The position numbers and the translations under genes were made by a program. The notes beneath the pieces were generated by a model. It ran no database searches and had not been told where the DNA came from. It was given only the letters and a program-made list of their open reading frames with translations. Shown here in pieces: positions 1 to 7,740 of a DNA stretch of 35,169 bases; within the stretch, counting starts at the first letter, position 1, and every line of letters starts with the position of its first letter. Source of the stretch: a virus; the IMG/VR virus record IMGVR_UViG_3300020195_000098, positions 1 through 35,169 of that record; one strand, given 5' to 3'.

Positions 1-206
1 GAGTAGGAACCGGGGGGGGGTTGGTGATTCCACATAAGCGGCTTTGCTTCAGTGAGCGCGTTTCGTTTGCACCACTGGCGATAGTATTTGAGGATGGTCG
101 TCGCGCTGATTCCGGTTTCGGCTTCGATGCGGGCCTTGGAGTCGCCTTTGTGAACGCGTTCGCAGATCGGGTTCATGACTTCCCATCCATGCGCGACGCC
201 GCTCAT
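1..206 (-). CDS. Partial small helix-turn-helix protein (cut by window edge)
   Basis: An open frame starts at the ATG at 206 and runs without a stop to the left edge, giving about 68 codons and no 3' end. Residues around 12-46 (ICERVHKGDSKARIEAETG, then ISATTILKYYRQW) look like a helix-turn-helix that would bind DNA, as in small phage regulators or resolvase-like HTH segments; this is inferred from the pattern only. The start lies one base after the stop of the lysozyme-like gene, so it is the last visible gene of the leftward late operon. A run of nine C codon bases near its truncated end may be a sequencing artefact, so the last few residues are unreliable. Confidence 0.55.
   Translation of the reverse strand, partial: MSGVAHGWEVMNPICERVHKGDSKARIEAETGISATTILKYYRQWCKRNALTEAKPLMWNHQPPPGSY
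12..20. other. G9 homopolymer at window edge
   Basis: Nine G on the plus strand close to the left edge, within the truncated HTH frame. Such a run can be real or an assembly/sequencing artefact, so any frame read across it is uncertain. Confidence 0.6.
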
Positions 207-207
207 G

Positions 208-555
208 CTATGGAGCCTTTTTCGGAACGAGTTCGGGCTTGAGAAAGAGAGCCTTTTCAAGCGTGCGGCGTTTCTTGAGGATTTTGTCCTCGTCGTTATC
301 AACGATGATGTAGTTCTCGAACTCCTTCGCCGCGTCGAAAAATAGCCCGCGATTGATGAAGCGGAGCAAATCGCTGCGACGGAATTCGGTAAGCGAAATA
401 CTAACCAGCAAACTTACCAGGGCGGAGAATTGATTAGATGTGAGGTCGGCCTTAACCATTCGATTGATGGACCTCTCCGCCGTTTCAACGTCATTTGTCC
501 AGTATTCATCGTCATAGAGATTGACAAGGCGGAGGCCGTCTCCATTGATATTCAT
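208..555 (-). CDS. Lysozyme-like (GH24-related) protein lacking the catalytic segment
   Basis: 115 aa. Residues about 39-106 (LTSNQFSALVSLL, FINRGLFFDAAKEF, KKRRTLEKALFL) match the C-terminal half of phage GH24 endolysins, where the usual pattern is QFDALVSFAFN, then LNAGDYAGAADEF, then RREAERALFL. The N-terminus (NGDGLRLVNLYDDEYW) aligns with the GH24 start, but the catalytic Glu of the FEG motif falls on Asp15, and the following GYGHT loop is absent: about 20-30 residues seem deleted. I therefore infer a non-catalytic relic or a wall-binding/structural protein, not the working endolysin; the SleB-type gene at 1414-1902 is the better endolysin. The start was chosen at 555 because it overlaps the lipoprotein stop (ATGA), giving translational coupling. 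A longer upstream reading is a shadow of that gene. Confidence 0.7.
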   Translation of the reverse strand: MNINGDGLRLVNLYDDEYWTNDVETAERSINRMVKADLTSNQFSALVSLLVSISLTEFRRSDLLRFINRGLFFDAAKEFENYIIVDNDEDKILKKRRTLEKALFLKPELVPKKAP

Positions 556-794
556 TGGCAAGTCTCGCCGATGGCTTGCTGTTGATCGGCAATCAGTTTG
601 ACCCAATGATGGACGCATTGCGGCGGCTTCTGCGCCGCAAGCCATGCTTTCGTGCAAGCGTCGGCCTTTATTGGAACCGGGCAATAGCCATACGCAACGG
701 ATTCGGATTGGTCACAGCCGGTTAACGTCGTCGTCCCAAGAATTGTCAGGGCGAGCCATAAGCTCCGCCTGACGGCGCGCAGATTTAATGGCAT
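552..794 (-). CDS. Small Cys-rich lipoprotein, candidate outer-membrane spanin (Rz1-like)
   Basis: 80 aa with a basic N-terminus, a hydrophobic stretch (residues 12-25) and a lipobox LTGC with the acylated Cys at 27, so a signal-peptidase II lipoprotein is expected. The mature part is about 54 aa and has further Cys at 38, 47, 60 and 79. Many phages of Gram-negative hosts encode a small outer-membrane lipoprotein (o-spanin) in the lysis cassette for the last step of lysis; the size, lipobox and position fit that role, but the sequence is not clearly Rz1. The ribosome-binding site GGAGGA is ideally placed and lies inside the upstream small gene (712-879). Start at 794 is well supported. Confidence 0.7.
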   Translation of the reverse strand: MPLNLRAVRRSLWLALTILGTTTLTGCDQSESVAYGYCPVPIKADACTKAWLAAQKPPQCVHHWVKLIADQQQAIGETCQ

Positions 795-879
795 GTTCCT
801 CCGGTGATTTCTTGCGTGGTAATAGTCGGTCGATCAGTAGCCTGCAAACAGCGACGAATACTTCAAGAAAGAAGGCCAT
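712..879 (-). CDS. Small overlapping membrane-associated protein in lysis cassette
   Basis: 55 aa, short and easily overlooked. ATG at 879 follows the stop of the holin-like gene directly (TAAATG) and the frame ends at TGA 714-712. The N-terminal 20 residues (MAFFLEVFVAVCRLLIDRLL) are hydrophobic/amphipathic; the rest is charged (RKKSPEEH, RRQAEL, DDDVNRL). Its last 83 nt overlap, in another frame, the start of the lipoprotein gene, whose strong Shine-Dalgarno sequence sits within it. Overlapping i-spanin/o-spanin pairs have this layout, but 55 aa is short for an i-spanin and there is no long coiled coil. I call it a probable real gene of unknown function; the back-to-back stop/start is the main support. 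Confidence 0.5.
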   Translation of the reverse strand: MAFFLEVFVAVCRLLIDRLLPRKKSPEEHAIKSARRQAELMARPDNSWDDDVNRL

Positions 880-1176
880 TTATTTAGCCTGATTCATTTT
901 TGCGACGGCGGATTCGATTGCGAAGTGGACTGCGCTCATTACGAAGGAAACGCCGTTGTTATTGAGCGTGGCGACAACGGATTCTTTTGCGGCCTGAAAC
1001 TTCTCTGAGCCGGTTCCGCCCTTGGCTTCTGCGGCGGCGACTGCGGCCAATGCGGCATTCACAAGCAGTTTGCCGCCGTTGTCGGCGAGGAAGTTCACAA
1101 GAGAAAGCAGGTAGTTGGCGAGATCGGATTTTAGCCAATCGGTAATGCTTTTTACGATGTTGGAAAATATGCTCAT
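880..1176 (-). CDS. Holin-like phage protein
   Basis: 98 aa. An amphipathic N-terminus (IVKSITDWLKSDLANYLLSL) is followed by an Ala-rich hydrophobic stretch (LLVNAALAAVAAAEA), then a soluble tail (KFQAAKESVVATLNNNGVSF, IESAVAKMNQ). The tail resembles the end of LL-H-type phage holins, which often have AV.E..V..L...G....IE.AV..MN. Its position among endolysin and lipoprotein genes supports a lysis role. It could instead be a non-holin accessory membrane protein. Start ATG 1176 overlaps the stop of the next gene upstream by 4 nt (ATGA). Confidence 0.55.
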   Translation of the reverse strand: MSIFSNIVKSITDWLKSDLANYLLSLVNFLADNGGKLLVNAALAAVAAAEAKGGTGSEKFQAAKESVVATLNNNGVSFVMSAVHFAIESAVAKMNQAK

Positions 1177-1439
1177 GATTTGCCTTTCTTGATGGTTGAC
1201 GTTGCGTTGATTCGAGCCTGAATAGCGCGAAGCGAGTAATAGATGGTGGCGAGATTGATAAGCGCGCCGCCGCCATGCTCTACAAGCATCTGAATAAACT
1301 CGACGTTGTAGGCGTGTCCGGTAAGGACGGTAATAAGGTAGGCGAGATTGAGGCCGATGGCCTTGAGGGCTGCCTGAATCGTGGCGCTCTGAATAGCGGT
1401 TATCGAGTTGGACTCAGGGGACATTGTTGAAGAATTCAT
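1173..1439 (-). CDS. Small two-helix membrane protein, candidate holin
   Basis: About 88 aa if it starts at ATG 1439; ATG 1454 and 1424 are in frame and also possible, as none has a clear ribosome-binding site. Two hydrophobic segments are visible (AALKAIGLNLAYLITVLTG and GGGALINLATIYYSL), separated by a short loop, then a basic tail (INATSTIKKGKS). This is a class II holin-like design. It lies between the SleB-type endolysin (overlapping its end by 11-41 nt) and the other holin-like gene, so the cassette has two candidate membrane proteins; a holin/antiholin pair is possible but not shown. Confidence 0.6.
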   Translation of the reverse strand: MNSSTMSPESNSITAIQSATIQAALKAIGLNLAYLITVLTGHAYNVEFIQMLVEHGGGALINLATIYYSLRAIQARINATSTIKKGKS

Positions 1440-1902
1440 GTGCGCCGATGACAACGGCGGGGATTAAACCTTGCGCCCATTTCGCTGGGGTTCCAATTAC
1501 CTTGTAATGAGTAGAATGGACAGTTACATCAGGCAAGTCATCATTAAGCGCGTCGCGTGCGAGGTGATAACACGTCGCGAATACTTGTTCTTCAAGGGTC
1601 ACTTTGGATATCGCATGAAGATTTTTGGCGTTGAACTTATCTTTACTCCAGCATGAGAACTGGTAGATGCCTTTGTAATTGGCCAGACATGCGGTCGCTG
1701 CGACGCCATCGCCATAGAGCGGGTGTGATTTGCCGTTGTGGGTCGCAACGTAAGCCTGAGCTTTGGCGACACGGTTCATGATGACGTTGATGACGGCGTG
1801 TATGCCTCCGCTGCCCTCGGATCGAGCTTCGCCATATGCAGTACGGGCGAGCGTGTCGAGATCAGTCACGGCGATGCTTGAGATAAGCCGCCAGATCGTC
1901 AA
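1414..1902 (-). CDS. Cell wall hydrolase, SleB-type (endolysin)
   Basis: 162 aa, covering a whole SleB/Hydrolase_2 domain (residues about 14-160). Recognised by LARTAYGEARSEG with the likely catalytic Glu25, AVINVIMNRV, the Cys-containing YQFSCWSKDK, and the C-terminal STHY...P.W and IGAHEFF motifs. SleB-family enzymes are lytic transglycosylases that cut the glycan of peptidoglycan; in phages of Alphaproteobacteria they serve as endolysins. No signal peptide or SAR helix is evident, so export would depend on a holin, and two candidates follow directly downstream. The ATG at 1902 lies inside the end of the upstream gene and has an AAGG element 7 nt before it; a GTG at 1869 is an alternative. 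Confidence 0.88.
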   Translation of the reverse strand: MTIWRLISSIAVTDLDTLARTAYGEARSEGSGGIHAVINVIMNRVAKAQAYVATHNGKSHPLYGDGVAATACLANYKGIYQFSCWSKDKFNAKNLHAISKVTLEEQVFATCYHLARDALNDDLPDVTVHSTHYKVIGTPAKWAQGLIPAVVIGAHEFFNNVP

Positions 1903-2116
1903 CCTTCTGCTCGGTGCGGATCACGGTTTCCTTGACGGTGCGCCCATCCTGCGCGACCTTTTCTATCTGATCTTCATTCGCGCTGAGACGAAGCTCGTGC
2001 GTAGTGAGCGCGTTAGAGACGCTTGACCAGGCCATGCCCGCCGCGAACAGCGATGTGGAGAAAAGAATCAGTATGTCGAGGTGGCGTCCGAACTGCTTGA
2101 GAACTTTCGAGATCAT
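1862..2116 (-). CDS. Membrane-anchored coiled-coil protein of lysis cassette
   Basis: 84 aa. One membrane helix (about residues 13-35, LDILILFSTSLFAAGMAWSS) is followed by a charged heptad-like region (ELRLSANEDQIEKVAQDG, VIRTEQKVDDLAAYLKHRR) likely to form a coiled coil. The N-in/C-out, TM plus coiled-coil design is that of inner-membrane spanins and of holin-linked accessory proteins; I cannot decide between them. ATG 2116 overlaps the upstream stop (ATGA), which fixes the start; a longer in-frame reading from 2215 lies wholly within the neighbouring gene and is a shadow. Confidence 0.6.
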   Translation of the reverse strand: MISKVLKQFGRHLDILILFSTSLFAAGMAWSSVSNALTTHELRLSANEDQIEKVAQDGRTVKETVIRTEQKVDDLAAYLKHRRD

Positions 2117-2460
2117 TTCGGAAACTGCGCCTTCGTCGCTTCGATGGCGGTTAACAGGTCGGTTGCGTCGGATGGCAACGGATGGCCTTCGGTAAGGGCG
2201 GTAATCGCTTTCCATATCGCGTCAAGCTGATCGCCGGTTGATGGGTAAGCAGCCGCACGCTTCTCCGCGTATGTCTTTTCGGAATCGATCTGCGCCTGCA
2301 TGAGCGGAAAGAACTCCGCGTCGGGAATTATCTTCACGTCAACGTCTTCCATGTCGTAGCCGGAAGCATTCGCGTTGGCGAGCAGAATGTCGAGAGAGGC
2401 TTCATCGTTGGTTTGCGACTCGATGATTCGTCCAGAAGATTTAAGTAGAGCTACTCGCAT
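2113..2460 (-). CDS. XkdW-like / tail fibre assembly-like protein
   Basis: 115 aa, soluble. The middle (EKRAAAYPSTGDQLDAIWKA, about residues 66-86) carries the YPSxGDQLDAxWK signature common to small phage proteins encoded next to tail fibres (XkdW and related families). The N-terminus (MRVALLKSSGRIIESQTND) forms a beta-rich unit typical for them. A chaperone or fibre-attached role is inferred from its position directly after a tail fibre gene. Start ATG 2460 has GAGG just upstream and follows the fibre stop by one base. Confidence 0.65.
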   Translation of the reverse strand: MRVALLKSSGRIIESQTNDEASLDILLANANASGYDMEDVDVKIIPDAEFFPLMQAQIDSEKTYAEKRAAAYPSTGDQLDAIWKAITALTEGHPLPSDATDLLTAIEATKAQFPK

Positions 2461-2461
2461 A

Positions 2462-3364
2462 TTACCTCATGGCTAAATAGTAGATGGTGGCGGTTCCGGT
2501 TGGCGTACCTGTTTTCGTTTTGTTCAATGTGAAGCCATCGGAATCGAGGGAGGAAAGCGCGGCGACGTTGTAATTGCCGGTACTCTGGATGATGTAAACG
2601 GGGCTTCCGGTGGTTTCGTAGGTGCCGGAAGAAATGCCATTCGCGTCCGCAATCATGCCGGATGCGCTGCCGTCCGTTGCTCCGATATGGCTCATTTTCA
2701 CGGAGCTTTGTACGCCGCCGAAAAACAGGATGCCCTTTGGTAAGAATCCGACGCCGGTGATTGCTTGCGAGCCGGTGGTAGATATATCGAATGAGAACGA
2801 ACCGAGCTTGAATGATGCGCCGCCTACGGGCGTTCCGTTCGCGCGGAAATAGCTTACGCAGCGAACAACGCTGGAAGCGTATCCCCGGAAGATAGCGAAA
2901 TCGCCTGCTGCGGTAGTGATATTGGCTCCGCCCGGCAGGACAAGCGACGCGCCATGCGTAAGCGTCAAGGCGCCCGTAAAGCGAACGGTTCGTGAGCGGC
3001 CCTGCGTGAGCGTGATGGCGGTGATGGTGGTTGTGCCGGTTACATCAACCAGGTCGCCTGTGCAGGCGTCAAGATCAATGGTCGATGCTGAGGCCACGTC
3101 TGCGGCCTGATTCGACAGCGAGACGTAACGATTATTCGTGATGTCGATGTAGCCAATTACGATGTCATCGGTTCCATCGTATAAATAGTGCGTCCACACA
3201 GTCGAGGAAGGCGTGTCGTCGTCGATCCACATCTGGCCCGCATAGGGAGTTGACGGGCGGGCGCTTCCTTTATTGGCGCTTGCGATAGCCTGGAGCGAGT
3301 TGTTTACCGCTTGGCGGAAAGCCGCGCCGGAACTGTTGGGAATGACGAAGGTTTCTTGAGACAT
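2462..3364 (-). CDS. Tail fibre / distal tail appendage protein
   Basis: 300 aa, rich in Ser, Thr, Gly and short beta strands, with no enzyme motif. The N-terminus (FVIPNSSGAAFRQAVNNSLQ, then PSTPYAGQMWIDD) is the type of virion-attachment head seen in many phage fibres, followed by a segment (ATTIDLDACTGD-like; GTTTITAITLTQGR, GASLVLPGG) that is common in receptor-binding tail proteins. It follows the tip protein in the operon, in line with a fibre hung on the tail tip. Good ribosome-binding site (AAAGGA) before ATG 3364. Confidence 0.75.
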   Translation of the reverse strand: MSQETFVIPNSSGAAFRQAVNNSLQAIASANKGSARPSTPYAGQMWIDDDTPSSTVWTHYLYDGTDDIVIGYIDITNNRYVSLSNQAADVASASTIDLDACTGDLVDVTGTTTITAITLTQGRSRTVRFTGALTLTHGASLVLPGGANITTAAGDFAIFRGYASSVVRCVSYFRANGTPVGGASFKLGSFSFDISTTGSQAITGVGFLPKGILFFGGVQSSVKMSHIGATDGSASGMIADANGISSGTYETTGSPVYIIQSTGNYNVAALSSLDSDGFTLNKTKTGTPTGTATIYYLAMR

Positions 3365-3373
3365 GTGGTTCCT

Positions 3374-6300
3374 TTAAGTGACGAGTTTGCCGTAGCCTTT
3401 GGCGGTGTAATCGAAGATGCGGGACACACCGGAACCGCCAGCGTTCTTGAAGGCGATGTCGAATCCTTCGGCGTCCTGATTGCTAAGAACGTAGTAATCG
3501 CCGGTAGCCATGTTGTTTGCGGCGATCATGATGGCTGGCGTCGCCCGGAATGCGTGCGGAAAGGCTGCGCTATATGTACCCGTTCCTGACGTGAGGTTGT
3601 GTTCTTCTTCCACCCGGTCAGGCATATCGATGATGACTCCAAGCTCATTTACGAGGATGTTGTGGTGGCCGGAACCGCTCGTCAAGCGCGCTTGAAACTC
3701 AAAAGCCCTGGCCGTGTAGTCGCCCACGAAGAAACGCGCCCAGTCAGACCATTCGGGAGTTCCTGACGGGTCATCGTTCGTCGTTCGCAGGTAGAGCGCG
3801 GCGTTTACGTCATCAAGGATTGGCGCGTCCTGTAGTGGGCCTTCGTAGTAACGCGAGTTCCACAGTTGCACGCCTTCGGCCCCTGTAGTTGTCGGCGTAT
3901 AATCCCATGCGTCGTCCGCAAGACGGAATGAGTTTGATGTCTGTCTTGCCCCGTCTGAATAACCTTCGATCAGGTGGGTTGTCATCCAAATGCGGTAGTA
4001 GCCGTTGGCGGCAGGCTGTATGCCGTAGTCGTCGATTATCAGGTTGGTATCGTCGTCATTGGTTGTTACGTTGACGGTCCCGGCTTGCAAGTCGAATGCG
4101 ACTGTAGCTTCCAATCCAAACTCATCATTCCAGTTTTGGCCCATTCGGATATTGCGGAGTCCGATTGGCTTGACGTAGATTTCCGTCGTGCCAAGGGCCG
4201 GGGCGAATACGGTCGGCGCGACTTGCGTGTCATAAGCGAAGATGAAGGCAAAAGCCGATATATCTTCGATGAATGTTCCGGCGTTGAATGTATTATCCGG
4301 CGCGAGCGTGTCGTATTCCGTAAAGGCGCCGCTGCTCGTGTACCAATAAGGCGAAGTCGCAAAATCGTTGTAACCCGCTCCGTCGATGTCGGTCCAATCG
4401 TCGATGTTTTCCTCGCGCGAGTCCCAAAGGGAATTAATGTCGTAGGCCGATACGCTGAGGATCGCCGATACCTTGGATGTATAAACATCGCCAAGGTCGA
4501 TGGAGTTGGCGAAGTCATATGTACCAAGCATTGCAATTCCGCCGAGCGCATCAAGGTCTTCGATGTCGTCAATATCATCGGGAGAATCGTCGATGGTGAC
4601 TGAACCATCGAGCTTCAATGCTCCAAGGTCAGGGTCGTAAGCGACGCCGTCGCCGGTTCCTGCGAATGCCGGATGTTCGGACAGTGTTTCAACGACATTC
4701 AATTCAATTAGCGACGTGTTGGTGATCGTTATCAACGCGGCGTTTTGGGATGAGTTGTCGGAGCTATCTACGAACTTGGCGAGATAGGTTCCGTCCCTCA
4801 AGGGAACGATAGTGTTTGTGGCGTTGCCTGCTACTGCCCGGCCAATGTCTACCGAGTCGTTCCAGTTCGCCGTAGTCGTTGCCGAAGAATAGCGGATGCG
4901 GACGTAACCGCCGTTGAGAACATCGAGGTCGCTTGCCAAATCCCATGATAAATAGACCGCGTTATGAATGACGGTGGCGTCGAAATTCTGCACGTCGTCC
5001 GGGCGCGCGGTCAGTCCGTATATCTCGACTATGGCCGTGTCCGAATACTCAGAGTGGCTATCGAGCGTGTTGATCGCCTTGACGCGGAAGTTATAGCGGC
5101 CCGGCGCGATGTCGAAGATCGTCGCTATCGGTTCTTCCGCGCGAGGCGCGGCAATCCAGTCGGTCGCGGTAGTCAGTTGATATTCGAGTTGGTACTGGAG
5201 AACGAAAACGTCGGGTGAAGCGGGCCATGTAACGGTGGCCTTGCTTTTGAGCGCGCCGCCATTGGTGGCGTAAAGCTCCTCGGTAACTGCGGGCGATCCT
5301 GGGGGCTGTACGGTGAAGGGATCGGGGAGGTTTGTATCTGGAGAGAGATCGATGACGGTAGCTTCTCCGCTGTTCCAATCATAGCTCGCGCTGCTTTCCT
5401 CTTGAAGCGAAAGAGAGATTGGGCCAACGCCGTTTGTGCTGACTTTCTTGATGCGGAATACTTTGTTCGACCATCCGAAGGTTGGGTCGGTGTATGTGAT
5501 CGTGTCCCATACTGCAAATGACAGCGCGTGGTGTTTAAGCTGCATCTCGATCTGGATGCCCTGCCTGCTCTGCTCAAGGATGACCTTGGCGATGCGTTGC
5601 GCGGCTTCCTGGTCGTTCGTAAGTGGTAGCTGAATGTCCTTGAAGATGGTCTGTCCGCCGTCCTGCGTTGCGTAGGTAGCGTTTGTGACGGGATGAAAAT
5701 CGGTGGTTTGGTAGTTGAATGACGGATCAACGTAGGTGCCTTTAACCGCGTTGAAAACCTGTTGACGCGTCGGACGAGTGCGAATCTTTACTGGCCCGGC
5801 GAGCATGTCGGTGTCAATGTCGCCAACAGGAGAATTGTAAGCTCCTGCGTAAGCGCGGAATTGGCCTTGAACGTATGTAACAGTCCCAGCCATTGCGGCT
5901 ACGAGCGCGTTGAGATTATCAATGGCGTTGTTTGCGGTGTCTATGATGCCGTTGGAGGAATACCGCGCTTGCGTATCGCCATTGGTAAGCGTTACGGATT
6001 CATCGCAGACGTTGGCGGCGGAGATGAAGAAATCGTCATTGACTTCATCATCGGGGCAATTGAATCCGTAGTCATTGGTCAAATAATCGCGGACGCAGAG
6101 GGCGACGTTATCCGTCCAGCCGCTTGTGTCCGTGCGCGGGTCATAAACCTTCTTGCCTTGCACGACGGCGCTGATATTTGGGATGCCTTGCGAAAAGACT
6201 TTCTGGTTGTACTGCAAGCGGACATGGACGTAGGCGATGCCGCGTAGGCGATGAGTTGAATCCCATCCCTCGACTTCGGCTAGAAGTTCCGGGGAGACTT

Positions 6301-7351
6301 CCTGATCCGCCGCGCCAAGGAATTTCTTGACCCGCGCGTAGCTTGGCGTCGTCGATGTGAATACTTCACTTTCAGCCGTTCCATCGGTCGCGCTGAGAGT
6401 AGAGCCATGATGGTCATAGGTAAAGGTCGTGCTGGTGGGCGTGTCCGTAATCTCGAACGTGCCTTTCAACGCTTTCTTCGATGTCTTGATTAGTACGGAG
6501 TGGCCAACGATGAAACCATGCGGAACGGAAGTCGTAACCGTAACCTCGCCGTCGTCGCGGACAATTGAGTCAATCGTGCGGCTTTGGGTTTCGGAAGTGG
6601 ATGCGCTGCCGGTCTGGTCAACCGCAGTACCTCCGGTCGCTGAACTATCCGCGCCGCCGTTGCTGTACGTGAATGTGGTGGTTGTTGGCGTATCGACGAT
6701 GACGAAACTTCCATTCATCGTGGAATCTGAAATCGCCGCCGTCGTTACGATGTCGCCAATATTGAAGCCGTGAGATACCGTTGTGGTTACGGTGGTGACG
6801 CTGCTTGAACGGATCGCTGTGGTGATCTTTCGCGTGACGGCATTGGGCGAGTATGGATAGGGCGCGCTTGTGACCCAACCATCCTCGTCTATAGAGACCG
6901 GCTGGTCGTTGAAATAAATCTGCGTGATGTCGTCAATTTCATGTCCAGCGAGAGCGATGACCATGTGTAGAAATACGTTAGTGCCATTCACCGTGTCGCC
7001 GTTGGCATCCTTGCCGGAATCGGTCGTTCCGATAAAGACAATGGGGCCGGACACGCGGGCGATTCCGTAAATGATCTTATGGCTTTCAACGGATGACCGA
7101 ACCATGACGGTTCTGGCTTCCTTATTGAAATTGTTGTGTTCGGATTTTGGCGCGAAAGCCATCGCGCCGATGGTGCTAAGGGCGGTCGATACCAAAAAAC
7201 CCGCGATGCTGTTGGCAAAGGCCGTTGCGCCAAGAAAGCTAAATCCAACGCCAGAGTTGAGGAGCGACAAACCAAAGGTAGCGAAGCCTACGCCCTCCGC
7301 AGTAACAGCGGCGCCTGCGACGGCGGCGACTAAAGGTATAGCGGCTGGCAT
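3374..7351 (-). CDS. Tail tip / central fibre protein, gpJ-like host specificity protein
   Basis: 1325 aa, the largest gene. Order of parts: a hydrophobic Gly/Ala-rich N-terminus (1-67), a gpJ-type tip body (about 68-660; RQQVFNAVKGTYVDPS and the region round 575-650 match the COG4733 core), two fibronectin-III-like domains (about 684-776 and 785-878), a variable beta region, and a C-terminal module ending GYGKLVT that often caps such proteins. Within the tip body, residues 176-243 and 260-326 are a duplicated insertion. gpJ-type proteins close the tail tip and carry receptor recognition; the FN3 and C-terminal parts are the likely host-range determinants. Its start overlaps the stop of the NlpC-like gene (TAATG). 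Confidence 0.88.
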   Translation of the reverse strand: MPAAIPLVAAVAGAAVTAEGVGFATFGLSLLNSGVGFSFLGATAFANSIAGFLVSTALSTIGAMAFAPKSEHNNFNKEARTVMVRSSVESHKIIYGIARVSGPIVFIGTTDSGKDANGDTVNGTNVFLHMVIALAGHEIDDITQIYFNDQPVSIDEDGWVTSAPYPYSPNAVTRKITTAIRSSSVTTVTTTVSHGFNIGDIVTTAAISDSTMNGSFVIVDTPTTTTFTYSNGGADSSATGGTAVDQTGSASTSETQSRTIDSIVRDDGEVTVTTSVPHGFIVGHSVLIKTSKKALKGTFEITDTPTSTTFTYDHHGSTLSATDGTAESEVFTSTTPSYARVKKFLGAADQEVSPELLAEVEGWDSTHRLRGIAYVHVRLQYNQKVFSQGIPNISAVVQGKKVYDPRTDTSGWTDNVALCVRDYLTNDYGFNCPDDEVNDDFFISAANVCDESVTLTNGDTQARYSSNGIIDTANNAIDNLNALVAAMAGTVTYVQGQFRAYAGAYNSPVGDIDTDMLAGPVKIRTRPTRQQVFNAVKGTYVDPSFNYQTTDFHPVTNATYATQDGGQTIFKDIQLPLTNDQEAAQRIAKVILEQSRQGIQIEMQLKHHALSFAVWDTITYTDPTFGWSNKVFRIKKVSTNGVGPISLSLQEESSASYDWNSGEATVIDLSPDTNLPDPFTVQPPGSPAVTEELYATNGGALKSKATVTWPASPDVFVLQYQLEYQLTTATDWIAAPRAEEPIATIFDIAPGRYNFRVKAINTLDSHSEYSDTAIVEIYGLTARPDDVQNFDATVIHNAVYLSWDLASDLDVLNGGYVRIRYSSATTTANWNDSVDIGRAVAGNATNTIVPLRDGTYLAKFVDSSDNSSQNAALITITNTSLIELNVVETLSEHPAFAGTGDGVAYDPDLGALKLDGSVTIDDSPDDIDDIEDLDALGGIAMLGTYDFANSIDLGDVYTSKVSAILSVSAYDINSLWDSREENIDDWTDIDGAGYNDFATSPYWYTSSGAFTEYDTLAPDNTFNAGTFIEDISAFAFIFAYDTQVAPTVFAPALGTTEIYVKPIGLRNIRMGQNWNDEFGLEATVAFDLQAGTVNVTTNDDDTNLIIDDYGIQPAANGYYRIWMTTHLIEGYSDGARQTSNSFRLADDAWDYTPTTTGAEGVQLWNSRYYEGPLQDAPILDDVNAALYLRTTNDDPSGTPEWSDWARFFVGDYTARAFEFQARLTSGSGHHNILVNELGVIIDMPDRVEEEHNLTSGTGTYSAAFPHAFRATPAIMIAANNMATGDYYVLSNQDAEGFDIAFKNAGGSGVSRIFDYTAKGYGKLVT
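6374..6826 (-). repeat. Duplicated ~68-residue insertion module in tail tip gene
   Basis: Two protein-level copies, at about 6623-6826 and 6374-6574. Both share the order TVTT.V.HGF..G..V, then a central GxF.I.DTPT, TFTY, and SAT.GTA. The second copy (VPHGFIVGH, GTFEITDTPTSTTFTY) differs at many positions from the first (VSHGFNIGD, GSFVIVDTPTTTTFTY), so the duplication is old at DNA level. Confidence 0.7.
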
Positions 7352-7740
7352 TAGTCAACCTTCCATGCCCTCGTGCAGAGGAGCGTTTTTATAGTGATGT
7401 CGCCGGTCATGGCGATAAAGTGACTCAAATAGCCGTTGCAGATGCCAAGTGGCCCCATAGGGTGCAACACGAGATCGCCACGCTGCGCCGCCTTGACGGC
7501 TATCTCTTTAAGATAGTGACCGGCAATATCGGCGGGAGACGGTAATCCTTTGGATTCCATAAACGCTTGGGCTTCGTCCTCGGTCGCGTAGTTACCACGC
7601 CACTCGCCCGCATAGTCCTGACCTGTGGCCTGGTGAATCCAGTCTGCAGACCATAGCGCGCAATCTGTCTGGCCCCATTTGAACGGTCGCTTGTTTTCGA
7701 GATACTCGCTGAGTAGACGTTCCCAGCCTTCCCGTCTCAT
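7351..7740 (-). CDS. NlpC/P60-like tail peptidase (DUF6950 type)
   Basis: 129 aa. The N-terminal motif KWGQTDCALWSADW supplies the presumed catalytic Cys, and HFIAM near residue 107 the likely His; small cysteine peptidase-like proteins of this type (lambda gpK N-terminal/GTA gp14 counterparts, DUF6950) lie directly before the tip protein in many siphophages. They help tail-tip assembly or open peptidoglycan during DNA entry. The start at 7740 was chosen because it overlaps the upstream stop (ATGA) and has GGCGGA upstream. Confidence 0.75.
   Translation of the reverse strand: MRREGWERLLSEYLENKRPFKWGQTDCALWSADWIHQATGQDYAGEWRGNYATEDEAQAFMESKGLPSPADIAGHYLKEIAVKAAQRGDLVLHPMGPLGICNGYLSHFIAMTGDITIKTLLCTRAWKVD

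Noticed and set aside
3974-4603. Long plus-strand open frame (209 codons) within the tail tip gene
   Set aside because: Antisense to a clear 1325-aa gene; no family and no ribosome-binding site.
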